Counted from the stretch's first letter, positions 35,467-48,345 are shown. The stretch: DNA of 64,000 nucleotides from Amaurobius ferox (GCA_951213105.1 OX578152.1:96160568-96224567), one strand, 5' to 3'. Notes: generated from the letters alone by a model not told the origin. Program-made: numbers and translations.

Positions 35467-36149
35467 CCCTTTCAGGACGGCGGCATTCCGGAGCTGTCGC
35501 GGCCCAAAGGACGACGCGCTTCGCTTCCGAACTGGTCGAAAAGGACGGTGCATTTTTTGCACTAAGCCTAACTCTCGAAAAAAATTCACTAAAAATCACC
35601 TATTCAACACAGAAATCTACTTTTTACAGGAATAAAAGAAATATTTATGTTCTATTTGATGTATAATTTTCATACAAATTTGAATACAAAATACTCGTTA
35701 GTTGCTCCCATTCTTCTATCCGAAATAAACGAATAATTTCACTGCCTCTAAAACCCAAACAAAAAAAATACTCTCTTACATTCCTATGATTCACCAACGA
35801 AATCATAACGCTGAAATAAAAATAAAAACCGAAACTCAATTATAAAATTGTTGATGCTACGAGAATTGCTCTGTTTGTTTGTTACAAAATGATTTTCACC
35901 GCTCCAAATGGAGAAATAATTCATTCGATCCTCTTCTGCCAAGGTCATGCCTCTGCAAAATGCATTGAAGTTAGTTCCATGGACAAGTAACGCCATCTAG
36001 TTCACAAATTAAAACGTTCTGCGTACTGGCACTTATACGTGCCACTATCTGCTTGCGGTAAAATTTCCTCTGGCCCGAGTGAGTGCTGCTCGTCCTTGAA
36101 TGCATGCTCGCATCTGGCACTTGGGCGTGCCGTTTTCGTCGCGAAAGGG
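35467..36149. mobile_element. piggyBac-like non-autonomous element, 683 bp
   Basis: Starts CCCTTTCAGGACGG and ends with the complement of CCCTTTCGCGACGAAAACGG, with TTAA on both sides (35463-35466 and 36150-36153). TTAA duplication plus CCCTTTC termini is the piggyBac signature. The 5' part matches the element at about 110-332. The GC-rich termini contrast with an AT-rich interior. No transposase frame is present, so it depends on an autonomous relative. Short overlapping frames inside are chance. Confidence 0.85.
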
Positions 36150-36153
36150 TTAA

Positions 36154-37480
36154 ATAATAAAACTCTGACGGATCATCATCTTCAGCAGAATTAAATCTAA
36201 ATCAACTTCAAGATAATCAAAGTAAACACACTATTAATTGAAGTTAAATAATCAACATTTATTAAATTATAATTAAATCAGGAAGTTAGTCAATTAATCA
36301 TTATCAGATTTACCCACTGAACCCAGGCTCATAAATGGACTTCAAATATAAATTGCCACAATGCTTTCAAATGGTTCAAAACAATAATCATTTGTATTAA
36401 AATAAATGTATCAGTGACAAGACTTTCAGTAATAAATAGGGGGGAACGAGCACTCGGAAGAACATTGAGTATAAATTAATGAATATAAATCTCTTCCAAC
36501 GTAAATAAATTTCAGTCGTAAATATACATATTTTGTAATTAAATAATTAAATCTTTAGAAAATACTTCTAGTATAAAAATTCTGCATTTTATTAACTTGT
36601 ATCTGGAGCCAGCAATATATGCACATCGAAGTTAGGGCTCAAAGTTTGTTCTTTCAAAACTATGACGAATCTGGAGCGATGAACTTTACTGCACAGAAAA
36701 ATAATATTATAAGGCTTACCTTGAGCCAAGTAGATGTCGAAATGGAGCAAAAGAGCATGGACAAAATCCTCCCCGAGAAGTGGGAAGGGGTCTCGCACCC
36801 AAGCAACGGAAATCCTTTCAAAATGATTGCCCCTTTTAACTTTAAGAATCCTGCACACCAGAGCACACAGGTCCTATGACTCCTATAGGTGCTCATGGCC
36901 TTGGCCAGAGAATCATCTCTTCCTCTCAGATGAAGAAACACGAACAATCCCAGGTGAGAATATGGGGCTCACCTCCTCTCGAAGGGGCAAATGGTATATC
37001 CATGCATACTCAAGAGTAGTACGAGGGCCTGACTGGGAAAAACCGCAAGAGCACAATGCTCAATCCTCCCAGCATCATCAGCAACCAATTCGACATGGCC
37101 TCGGGTCATCTCTCACAGGAATCGTCCTCAGATTTTCGATCTGGCATAGCCTTGGATGATCCCTGGTCATCTCAGGCAGCAATTTCACAGGAGAAATTAT
37201 AATCAATGGAAACGTCCACCAACAAACCCCAAAGAGCCGACCGGTCAAAGCAAGCTCTAAGATACAGGACGGACGGCAAAAATCACCAGGACTAAAGCCC
37301 AGTCGACAGTGTGATCTTGTAGTGAGAAAGGAGAAGTGCACACAACAAAATGGTGCACAAACTATTTATGTACACCACGAAACCTCCTTTTTCAAACTTA
37401 ACCGCCAAAATTTTTCCCACAGCAATCAAACAGAAATCAGACATTTAGTCGAGACTCGAACATAACATCTGTCTCAAGGT
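36154..37480. other. Unidentified block; higher-GC part 36590-37480
   Basis: From about 36590 to 37480 the base composition rises in GC and several overlapping short frames open on both strands (for example 36827-37159 and 37341-37078). None shows a domain or homology that I recognise, and frames on opposite strands overlap heavily, which suggests a repeat (possibly an LTR or retroelement fragment) rather than exons. No terminal repeats were defined. 36154-36590 is AT-rich with no feature. Confidence 0.4.
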
Positions 37481-37961
37481 GGCGGCAGGAAACAGAAAGA
37501 GAAAATGCTTTTACATATATATTCAGAATATCACATACTAATTCTAAAACGAAACGAAATTTAAACTTGGATTTCATTAGTGGATAAAATAACCTTGGTT
37601 TAAAAAAAGAAAATGGTTTTTCAAGTGCTCGATCGAAATAATAGTTTTAGCTTTAGGTTTAAAGAAAGAGAGAGATGATTTTATACAAATTAACACAGAA
37701 GTTATGCAGGTTTAAATCCTGACATACACTATATATTTTCTCGTATATAATATATAGAGTAGTCAAACTTTCTTTTTTCTTTATGTAAAAAAAAATTAAA
37801 TTTATATAGATGTTTCACATACAACATTGTAGATGTGTCAGTGTGTGCCTGAGACACATTTACGTATTGTTTTCACACTAGACACTACAAATAAATATTT
37901 GCATTTATTCAATTAATTCTTTACATAATAAATTGTTATTTAATGTTTTTTATTTTAATAG
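37481..37961. other. Intron 3 end with acceptor
   Basis: AT-rich with a (TA)n-containing segment at 37740-37760. It ends in the acceptor TTTTTATTTTAATAG at 37947-37961. Confidence 0.7.
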
Positions 37962-38495
37962 ATTGATGGGTCCACTCTGAAAACTTTGTGCTTGCAACAT
38001 GGACCTTTACAACTATTCCATTTACTTCTTAACCATGGCATTGCCCTTGTTCGCTATTCTACCCGTGAAGAAACTGAAAAGGCCCGTTCTGCTTTAAACA
38101 ACTGTGTCCTTAGTAACACTACTATCTTGGTGGATATTCCTACAGAACTGGAGGTGAAACAATACCTCCAGCTTGCCAGTGGCCAAATGAATTCGAGTGT
38201 TTCGTGGCCATCTGGAAATGGAAACAGTGATTCTACATTCAGTTCAGGAAATAGTTATCCAATCAGTGCTAGCTCCAACTCCTCTGGTAATGGAAACAAC
38301 TCGACTAAAATGGGAACCAGCAACTGGAACAACACAAGCTTGAATTTGCAGAGCTCAAACTTGTGGTCCTATTCAGGCTCAGGCAACAGTCTGTGGGGTA
38401 TGCAGTCTTCAACCAGTGATCATGACCAATGTATTCCTTCTTCATTGAACTCCTTTTTGCCTGGTGACCTCCTAGGAGGAGGTGAATCAATTTAA
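37962..38495 (+). CDS. gw/TNRC6: GW182/TNRC6 last coding exon: RRM and silencing tail
   Basis: Reads IDGSTLKTLCLQHGPLQLFH, then LNHGIALVRYSTREETEKAR and LNNCVLSNTTILVDIP, which complete the conserved TNRC6 RRM through EVKQYLQL. A Ser/Asn/Gly-rich tail of about 110 residues follows, with spaced Trp residues (VSWPS, TSNWNN, SNLWSY, NSLWGM), the type that binds CCR4-NOT and PAN3. The end FLPGDLLGGGESI resembles the conserved C-terminus of the family, and the stop is TAA at 38493-38495. The four visible exons sum to 1563 bases, 520 residues plus stop, with no frame damage. There is one candidate in-frame GW-type motif (LWGM) in this tail. Confidence 0.95.
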   Translation: MDGSTLKTLCLQHGPLQLFHLLLNHGIALVRYSTREETEKARSALNNCVLSNTTILVDIPTELEVKQYLQLASGQMNSSVSWPSGNGNSDSTFSSGNSYPISASSNSSGNGNNSTKMGTSNWNNTSLNLQSSNLWSYSGSGNSLWGMQSSTSDHDQCIPSSLNSFLPGDLLGGGESI

Positions 38496-41400
38496 GACTT
38501 GTGATCTGTCCATCGAATACTGTGTGATCAAACAAGGCTTGTTTAATTTGGTAAAGATTGCCAAATTGCTTGCCCTTGTGAAGATTCCCGACTAACTTAA
38601 GTCTCAAAACATTCATACTTTTTATGGGGTATAATAGTTTTCTTTTGCAGTATTTTTCCGACCATTTCGAGAAATTTGAAATTTCCAAAGGGGGGATCTC
38701 TTTGTATCCATTAGAGTGTTAAAACAATAAAACTTGTGTGATATTGGATATATAGCTTACCATTTTAAGATTCTACTTATATAACTTCTGACAATGTAGT
38801 CCGTTCAAGAATGCAAAGTTTTCCATTATGTGATAAACTGATTCAGATTTTTTACTTTTGTTCAGCCTTCCCAAATCATGTTGAATGCTCCTGAAAATGC
38901 TCAGTTGATACAATGTCATGTGTAGATTATTATATTGATGTAGTGTATCATTGCATACATTTGTCTAGTATTTTTGGTGCCAGGATATGTGTCTGTAAAA
39001 AAGAAAAAAAATAGAGCTATATAATGTAGGATATGTATATAATTTCATAGTTACCTTTACAAATGCCAAATGTGAGAGAACCTCATGGAGCACAGTATGT
39101 GTTTTACTTGCAAATACATCTTGTAGTGTGCATTTATGCTAGATGATTTTTAGTTATGCCTGTTAATGTCTTAAGTCTGTGTGCACAGCATAAATAATGC
39201 AAGTAAAAAAAAAATCTTATTTAACAATGACTTAAGTATCCTGATTATGTGCATCAGTTCCGTGATACCTTTACTTGCTATTATTTTGTCTAGTGTGAGA
39301 AAGGCACCTTTTTGTTACTGTGTTTGATATGAATGTCTTTAGTATTATCTGTTTTCTGTAAACATTCTGAAGATTTTGTCTTTAATTGTTGTCACGGAGT
39401 GAGAGTTTTACTTGTGCTTTTTGTTATATATTTTATGTAAATAGAGGGAAATATATGGCGCTAATGAATGTTAATATTTTGTTGAGTGATCAAAAATTTA
39501 AATGTATAAAAAGTCAGATTTTGTTCTTTTAAATTGTTTCTAAATTATTTATATTTCAGTATCAAAAAGAGCTGTACCTCTTATTTAAAACTTTTTAATG
39601 GGAAATCTAACATTTTCTTAAACATTGATTATTATTTTTTTTTTCTCTGAAAATTTAAATTTATTCTGCAACTGGCAGCTTGTGAAAGGTTACTTTAATA
39701 TGTTTTCGTTCAATATGTAGTATGTGTGTATATATTATATACATGGAAGTTTATTATAAATTGACATTTGATTATGAATGCATATCTGTTAATCTCTCAA
39801 ACTTTTATTATTTCGACTTGTTTGAAAATGAATTCTTCCTTTATTTTCTGTTGAGTGTTATATAATCATTCTTTTTATTTTAGTTATTTATGCGACAAAT
39901 GAATTATGAATATTTTATAAGATTATTTTTATTTAGTGTTTTGTGTTAATTCCTCTTTACTAAAAAAGTCTTATGACTGTTGGATCCTCTGCACATTAAT
40001 GTTTTCTGAAATCTGTTGTTTATTATTTTTTATATTTGTGAGAAAATAGGTACTATGTGTGCCTTAGGTGTAAAATAAAAAATAGACAGCCTATTTCTCT
40101 TAAGACCCTAACTTTTGTTGTTGCCTCGTTCTATTTTTAAAAAGCTCAAATATTTTTATTTCCAAGTTTGTTTTTTGAGGTACAAAGTATCTGAATTTCA
40201 TGAGAATATTTACTTTTAAATACTGCATATGTGCTGTTCTCTGTGTAAAAGTATATCAAGATCTGAATTTCATTCCACAAGGAATATATTTCTGGAATAC
40301 AGAATGTGTGTATCGTATTTGTGTATGAGAAAATAGAAATTCTTTTGTAAATTAATTTAGTAGAGTAATTTAACATTTGATTTATCTTCCTTTTTTTCCC
40401 TATTAAAAGTTTGAATCTCTATTTTTAAATATATTTTCATTAAAATTTTTATTTAAAAACAGTTCTAAGGTTTTACCATATTCTAATCTTTAATTATATC
40501 TGGGTTTTTTATGCGTAAGTACTTAAATCATTTGCACTGTTGTGTATTATGTTTCATATTAATTGTGTTTTTTTTTTTTGTTTTTTTTTTGTCCCGTCTT
40601 ATTTAAAAATGAATCGCAAGTCATTTGTTAATGTAAAGTGGGATATGACTTACTGGACTGTCAAAGTTTTTGTTGAAATATTTTATGCCTTCCTCCAAGT
40701 GAAAAAATATATTTATGGTGCCACATGTTTTCTATGTGCAATATTTGTATATTCTTTTTAATCAAATAGTTTTATATTTTTCTCTATTTATTATTATAAC
40801 ATCTTTAAAATTCAGTATTTTAATAGCTAAATAGCATAGCTTTCTCACTGTTATTACTATACCAATTAAAATTAAACTTAAATTTGTAACAAGCTTTGTA
40901 ATGTTTTTATGGTTATGAAATTTTAGTATTTTTCAGGTATTTCATTATATTTTGCATAAGTCATATTTCTGTGATTCATTCAAAATGCATAGAAGTATGA
41001 TTGTATAGCAGTAAGGAACAAATTACTGTGAAAATAATCTTTAATGGTTTTACCTGGATGAGAGCAGTGTGAAAGATCTTGCTCATCGAATCAATACTAC
41101 AATCAAATTTCTACCATTGTGAGAAAATGAGATTTTTACTGTGGACAATTGTATTGGCATGTTCCATTAGAAACAAATTTGCATCTTTTGACCATCTAAA
41201 ACTTGGTTTACTAAATTATTCTGCCATTGTAAGTATGCAAGATTAAAATTGTGTTAAAAAAGAATTAGGATATGGTTGCCAACGACATCCAAAGTATATA
41301 TAATGATGAAAAAAACAAAAAAATAAAAATAAAAAAAAAATTGGGTGCATGAGAGAATCAATTCTACCGTCCAGTCATCATATCTCTAATTTTTTGGCTG

Positions 41401-44400
41401 GTATACCAACATTTATACACATTCTGAAGTGTGCATAACTTGCAACTGAATCAGTCGCATTAACTGAATGGTGCTAGTTCTGTACTTTGTAAGTAAAAAT
41501 AGTGCAGAATGACTAACTGTGGTGTTCCTTTTCTCGAGCCTCTTTATGCTTGGACACAATCCACGCATTTTACATGTGCTGTACTCTGATCTACTGCAAT
41601 GGGTCATTCTTCTTTGTGATGTGCTTGTGTATGGTGACTGATCAACATTGCTTGTTTCCCCCCGTCATTATTTTGTTTCAGTTGTACAACATATTGGAGT
41701 GTTTGTAGAGTCTAGTGTGTTTTTGGACTTAGTATAATAATGATGCACTAATGATAAAAGAGCTTGATGTTTTTGGATATATATTCATGTTGCCATTGCA
41801 TTGAAATTCATGCACTGCTGAAATATGTTGAGGCTGGTTATAGTTTTTGTACATAAAATTTGAAAACACTGGCTTGACCTTCAATCGTGAGAAATCTATT
41901 TTCCAAGTATATTTTAAAAAATACAGTTTTAACTCTGGATTAAGATTTCTCAACACTTCTTGTTGCAGGTTTCATCAGGCAGTAATCTAATTTTTTAAAA
42001 TAAAAAATGCAAGTTACAGTTATAAAACTATTGGACTTAAAAAGTTATGGTGTTCAAATATCCGTTATGTATGAAGTTGTAAAATAAAAAGAAATTGGTT
42101 TTAATGTTATCTTGTATCTTGACTCTGAGTTAAGATTTATTTTTTTCTTAGTATAGTACCTGAATATAAAAAAAAAAGTGCACTGTTAAATTTTCTTTTT
42201 AAAAGATGTATTCAGGGCATATCTGATCTGAAACTGATTTACTTTTAGCCCCCTACTTATTCAAGTTCCTAATATTTGAATGTGTGTTATCAAAGTTAGG
42301 AGTTATTTTAAAGTAAAAATAATCTGAAATGTATCAAATTATTTTTTCTTTGTTTTCCAATGTGCACTTGTCAGCTTAAAAAAAAAATATGACATTTGAA
42401 ATCATACAGTCAACATCATTTTTTGACATTCCTTTTACAGAAGGGTGAATGTGGTATGTCTATTATCTTTTCACACATCTTTATTTTTCAGGAAAAACAA
42501 TTTTATTCTTAAATTAATTTAATTTTATATTATTACATTAATGAAATATTGAAGTATAAATTAAATTGATTGATTATAAAAATGTAGTTTAAGAAAAAAT
42601 TATATGTAGTTAGGGAAAATTTATTTTTAAATTTATATAAAAGCAGTGATTACCTTTGCACATACAAATTTTGTATGGAGCTCAACTCGTAAGAACTAGT
42701 AAATAGAATTCATTTTATTTAGTACATGGTTAATAATAAAACATTTAATTAATTAATATTCAGAGATTTGCTGTACATTTGTTTTAACAATTTATTATTG
42801 AAATTGATGTTCATAAGCTCCCTTCTTGTACACAAAATGCGAATTGCCAAAATTGACATTAAATGAGAAAATGAAATCGTCCCACACAAGAACCTGTTTT
42901 TATAGAACACTAGTTTCATACCATGTAAATAAAATTACAATGTCAAGATAAATGTATTTAATCAGTGCAAAATTTTGCATTCATTTATATCTTGAAGCAG
43001 AATAATTTTGTTTCCCCCTTTATTATATTAAAAATGAATGTTTAAAATACACTGTGAATAATACCTTACAGCCATGTTCATCCCTTAAAAGAATAAAATA
43101 ATGTAAGCTGAATGTAGTTTATTGCATATTTCATTTAGTATAAGATATTGAGTAGTTTTTCAAGTGTACTGAAATTTAAAATTTTGTATTTATGAGAATT
43201 ATTTTGGATTTCAAATACTTGTAAATATAATTCTTGTTTCCTGTACAAAATGTGTTTTAAGTTTTCAGAAAAATGAATTATGACTACCATATCATTCTAT
43301 TACAACTTTTTATAAATAGTGATGCTGCCATTTTTTATGATCACACAAGCATTATATATAATTTTATGAAAATACTTTTCATAAAAAATTTATATATTCA
43401 AATGATTTACAAGAATTAATGAAAATTAGATAACATGTTTTTACTAGCATTGCACAAATTTTTGCATTGAGATATGCATTAATCTTCCGAACATTTTGTG
43501 GATGCTTTCAGTTTTTTAGTATATTAGGATTACAATTTTATCAGTATGTAAATTAAACTAATTTAATATTCGTCTTTATTTAAAATTTATTGATGTACCA
43601 CACACACCTCTGAAAATTTCCTTCAAACAAATGAGCTTTAATTTTTAACTTCTCTTGCTAGCTAAATATATGCAGAAGTGGCTTCGAAATAAAATTATAA
43701 ACTTCATCCTTACAAGCATTTTCAAGTTTAAGAAATTTCTATGTGGGCTAAGTTAATGCGTAGAATACATTGATCGTAGACAATCACCACATTACAAGAG
43801 GTTGTGCTGACCTGTTAAGCTTGCTCATCACCTTATTTTTGAAATTCTTTTACTGTGTAAACAATTTAATTTTCTTATCCTTATTTGACATTAGCTTTTA
43901 ATATGTATGTTAGTTTTTTTTACTAGTCATTATTCTCAAAGTCAATATACAAAGGTCATATATATATATATAGGTATTGACTTTCGAACACTTTATTTCT
44001 CTAGTCATACCGAGACATTTATGCAAAGTTGTTATTGTAGTTTCCTATCTTCTGTTCACTGTTTCTTATGTGTTGCAAATGTTAGTATTGCTCATCTTTT
44101 TTATATTTCTTTAATATGTATTTATGATTTTATAACCTTTTGTGTATTAAAAAGTTTTATAATATTGAGTGGGACTAAATTGAAATAAAAAGCATAAAAA
44201 TACTTTTAAAATATCGCATCTTCTGTAACTTTTACAAGTGATTGCAATATCAGATAAAAAAAAGAAGCACCAAAAAGGTATAGAATATTTTTACTTTGGT
44301 ATAAATTGTATGTAATACTGAAATACTGGTATTTTAAAAGAAAATATATATTAAATCTATATATATATATATATAAACCTACTCTACACCCCCCCCCCCC

Positions 44401-46545
44401 CCCAAAAAAAAAAAAAATTTAAACTTAACTTAATTCATTATAAAAAGTAACAACCATGAAGTAAAATTTCAAATTTAAGCAAATATATAACACATCACTC
44501 TGTCATCTACTTCTTGCCCCACCAATCCTTTGTATAAACCATTACTTGATTTCACTTAGTAATTGTGCACGATATATTTGAAATATATGATGGCACATAT
44601 CCACTTCAACAGTAGATTTTGCTATTTCTGCAAAACTAGAAATTAAGTTGCATAGTATAAAATTTTATCACAAAAAGAAATGCTAGAAATATTTAAAAAA
44701 AAAATAGATATGGAGTCACTAAAAAGTGCAGAACATTTTCTTAATGTTAATATCATTAAATAGTTTCTTAAATAAATATTGCTAGTATAAGCATTTGTTG
44801 GAAACATGAGTATTTCTATCTACTGGAAAAGAATTTTATGGTCTTGCTAGGGAATTTTTGTAAATAGAACTAATGATTTTTCTTGGATTCTTCATTTTCA
44901 AATTATTCTTATTTGATATAGATGTTGGGTTCCTTTTTCTTCTGTTTTTCCCTTTTCAGGGACTTCTACAGCAATTGTAAGTTGCAATTTATTCCAAAAT
45001 AAATTTTCGTTCATCTTTTCTAGTTTCAGACCTAGAATATGACATACAAAATGATAACCTTAAATCAAAATTACATTTCTCTATCTCTTATTATATTTGA
45101 CATATTTAAACTAAAATAAGGATGTTTTTACATGTGCATATTCTGTGATTTTAAATTCACAAATCCCATTAGGATTTATCAATCCTATGATACTATATAA
45201 TATAGATGATAAATGCTTTAGACTTGAACATGTATATCTAAAATTATATACTTTAAATTTTTTGTATGAATTGAATAATTGAGTTATTGATCTTTTAAGA
45301 TGTAAAAGTAATCAAGATTTTCATTGTTAAATACCAGAATTAAAAAAAAAGTACAAATACATACTCTTATACTTTATTCATATTTCTGTATATAAATATA
45401 ACAATAATGAGAGGGGTGGTATTGCAATCACTAATTTATACTCTTCTAAAGTGATACAAAAAGTAAGTTATGAAAAACATTTATAAATGCAAATCTCAAC
45501 TAGTCAATGATCTGGTAATAAATTAAATTTCATGATACTATTAATTGCCTACTCTAGTACAATGATGTATGATATGACTTGTGCATATCAAAAACTTTTT
45601 CCTGTTAGTATTTATAAATGGAAAATTAGCGTCTATTTTCAATTTCTCAAATAATTTATCATATTTGTCCCAAAATGGGTGTCTGATTTGTGAATTTTAA
45701 GAATCTGAATTTTTGTTGATTTTGATAGAATAGTTCCTAGTTGAATATTATGATACTGAACTCATCATGTGATTACTGTATAAGCTCATTTGTGAAATTG
45801 GTTTTGCTGTGACAAAATTTTATTTATGGAGATATTTTTGTAATTTTTGTTGAATGTTTTTGTGTTAGGGAACTTAATTTATGAGGTAAATCATCAAATC
45901 TTACTCAAAAAGTATATTCTCTCATGCCATAGAATATCTTGTCATGTCAGAACAAATTTTTGAAATCTCCAAGAGTTATTTTCATTGATAAAATGAAAAT
46001 TTTTCTGGGTGAACGAAAAAGTATTAGAATTTTTGAAATAACTTTCTTTAAAAAAAAAAAAAAGAAATATTCATTGTACTTATGGTCGAATTGTAAACTT
46101 ATCACTTTGAATTGCAGTTTTTAATGTAACAGTTGTATATTTAAAGTTGAGTGAAAGTAGGCAAGTGTATTGCTCTTAAATATGTTTGTTATAAACTTCC
46201 ATGAAAACTATTTTTAACTCTGCTTGACTTTCATATATGTAAATGCCATTTTCATGTGTAATGATAAAGTACCTTCTGAGGCCTGAACTGTAAAAATGAT
46301 AGTTTATGTATATTCTATGAAATTTTAGTGCCGGTGAAGCAGTATGTCATAGTCGTTACTTCTCCATAAGAGGGGTAAAAAAACTTCAGTAGCTGCAATG
46401 AGAAGTGACTGGCAATGAACTTTCAGTGTTCTCTTAAATTACAGCAGTGATATAAAATGCGGTGATGGCAGCAATGCACAATGTTTACAAAGGCACGTTT
46501 CTGTAATGTTGTGTCTTTAATAAAGCTCTGATGAAAAGTTGGTCT
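38496..46545 (+). other. gw/TNRC6: Probable very long 3'UTR of gw/TNRC6
   Basis: About 8 kb after the stop codon holds no transposon, no coding homology and only short frames, unlike the repeat-rich introns and the downstream DNA. Long 3'UTRs are known for animal TNRC6 genes. Pumilio-type TGTAHATA sites occur at 39034, 39436, 39727, 41848, 42924, 43220, 44859 and 45387. Candidate poly(A) signals on the + strand are AATAAA at 38726 (followed by GTGTGAT), 44184 and 46519. The last has the best downstream GT-rich sequence (GTTGGTCTTGTTTTTT). Poly-C and poly-A runs (44389-44416) interrupt it. The extent is inferred. Confidence 0.6.
46519..46524 (+). promoter_or_regulatory. Distal poly(A) signal AATAAA
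   Basis: AATAAA followed about 14 bases later by GT/T-rich DNA (46538-46556), the standard arrangement for cleavage and polyadenylation. It coincides with the end of the repeat-free stretch. A proximal alternative AATAAA lies at 38726-38731, also with a GT-rich downstream element, which would give a short 3'UTR isoform. Confidence 0.55.
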
Positions 46546-47815
46546 TGTTTTTTCCTATATGAATTAACCTGAGGGTAAATCAGGAGCAAAACTCTCAAAT
46601 TGAAAATCAGGGCTCAAACTTAATTTTGAAAACAGAACGTGTTTTCAAGACTGCCGTCCAGAAATGGTTAATGGCATATCAAAAATTTTTAAGGAGTTTA
46701 TAGAATACATGTTCAAACCTTCTATTTTATATCAGCATTATTTTCTAAAGTAAAACATTTATCAGAAAAATCAATCAACACCTGCTCTTGATTTGAAACA
46801 GCAATTATGCAGCTGCTTAAATTAGATTTCTTCAAATAATGCCAATATACAATTAAATGTTATATATTATTAACATAAATTAGTATCCGATAAAATTAAG
46901 ATTTGTATCAGTTTTGTAGCACATAAATCTAAGCTTAGTATCAGTTTCATAGCAGACCAATGCACAATTCAAATGATTTGTAGCTTTGTGAAAAACTCAG
47001 ACCACACGACAGACCCGAAGGCTTACTGTAGCTATATGTGTGGCTGGAGGAACAAATGATTTGTAGCTGTGAAAATTCATTCAAAATTTTATGTTGGTTT
47101 TTGTTTCTTACAAATTTACACATATAAAAATTTTGCACGAATATAAACAAATGCTCACAATTTTTATTAACTTACTTTTTACTATTTTTATTTGTTTAGA
47201 ATGTTATCTAAAAAAAAAAAATCTATATAATATGCACTGAACTGGCTGACTGAGTTACAATAACTAGAATCTTGGTTTTCATCTCATTTGATCTGTCTTT
47301 GCATCCAATTCAAAGAAGAAGAAAAAATCCAATATTTCGAAAATTCAAAACCACTTTTCAAAATGATTGAGCACGTTCACTTGAGTCAGAATCTGAGTTT
47401 TGGTCTCATTCAATTCTTCCCAGTTTTCAGATTAATGAAAAAATCAGAAATTCGAATTATGGGGTGCTATTTAAGGACAGTAGGTAATTATTTTGTGGTG
47501 CAAATTTTAGGGGTTTTCTGAAATTTTGCAAATATGAAATTTATTTGCAAATTACAGATTTTTCTTTCCCTATTATTGTCGAATTTCTATTATAATTCTC
47601 AGATTATTATTTTGCAGCATGAATTTTTGCAATATTTTTGAGTTTTTTTTGTTTGTTTTTTTCAGAAATTTTGCTATTAAATATATTGTGTTTTTAGACT
47701 TAGACGACAAAGATTTGTTTGTTGTCACTTTTCAGCCACGTTCCTATGTTCAAAGGTGAGGACCAACAAAATTGTAAATTTTGTCTATATAATATAAAGC
47801 AAGTGTTAATAGTAA
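46546..47815. other. Intergenic, nothing recognised
   Basis: AT-rich. CAAATGATTTGTAGCT occurs at 46970 and 47055 with similar continuations, flanking a segment of about 65 bp that ends in a GTGTGGCTGGAGGAA block. This is a small direct duplication or a short insertion with target repeats. No genes. Confidence 0.55.
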
Positions 47816-47819
47816 GAAT

Positions 47820-48050
47820 TTTGTTTCAGCAAAGGTTTGATAGATTTCTCGAATACAAAGAAAGGCCATTTCCCTAGCTACAGAAACTCTCAATTCGTTA
47901 TTTGATGTCAGTACCCACAAATAGTGCTGATACCGAACGATTCTTTTCTAAATTAAAAACGTCTTACGAGAGAACAAACACTACAGTAAATTAGACAAGA
48001 AAGATCAATCATGCATAAAGCATTGATTATGAAACACTTTCCAACTTCAA
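47820..48050 (+). pseudogene. hAT transposase C-terminal (dimerisation) fragment
   Basis: One frame reads RFDRFLEYKERPFP*LQKLSI (stop included), then RYLMSVPTNSADTERFFSKL and KTSYERTNTTVN. This is the hAT dimerisation-domain pattern (S-x-P-x-S-S-A-x-x-E-R-x-F-S). A stop falls within it and no other transposase parts were found nearby, so it is an isolated relic. Confidence 0.7.
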
Positions 48051-48060
48051 TGCAATTTTA

Positions 48061-48345
48061 TTTAAACATATCTAAAATGAGATACATTTCTCGGTAATAT
48101 TTTAAAAATTATCACAATATTACATTAATTTATTATATTTGAAAACTTAAAACTTCATCGAAAAAGATGAACTTCATTCAAATGACGGCATTGAAATATA
48201 AATTGCCTGGTTTAAACATCTCTAAAATACGATACATTCCTCGGTAATATTTTAAAAATTATCATAATACTACAATAATTTATTACATTTTAAAAATTCA
48301 TCGAAAACGAATGAAATTTATTCAAATGACGTCATCGAAATATAG
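48061..48345. repeat. 150-bp tandem duplication
   Basis: Unit starts TTTAAACATATCTAAAATGAGATAC (48061) and TTTAAACATCTCTAAAATACGATAC (48211). Both contain CGGTAATATTTTAAAAATTATC, ATTCAAATGACG and GAAATATA at matched spacing and end GCCTGG. A weaker third partial unit may follow at about 48370. It lies directly downstream of the hAT fragment. Confidence 0.85.

Noticed and set aside
36592..37341. Overlapping frames on both strands as exons
   Set aside because: No domain, no splice logic relative to the gw exons, and heavy overlap of opposite-strand frames.
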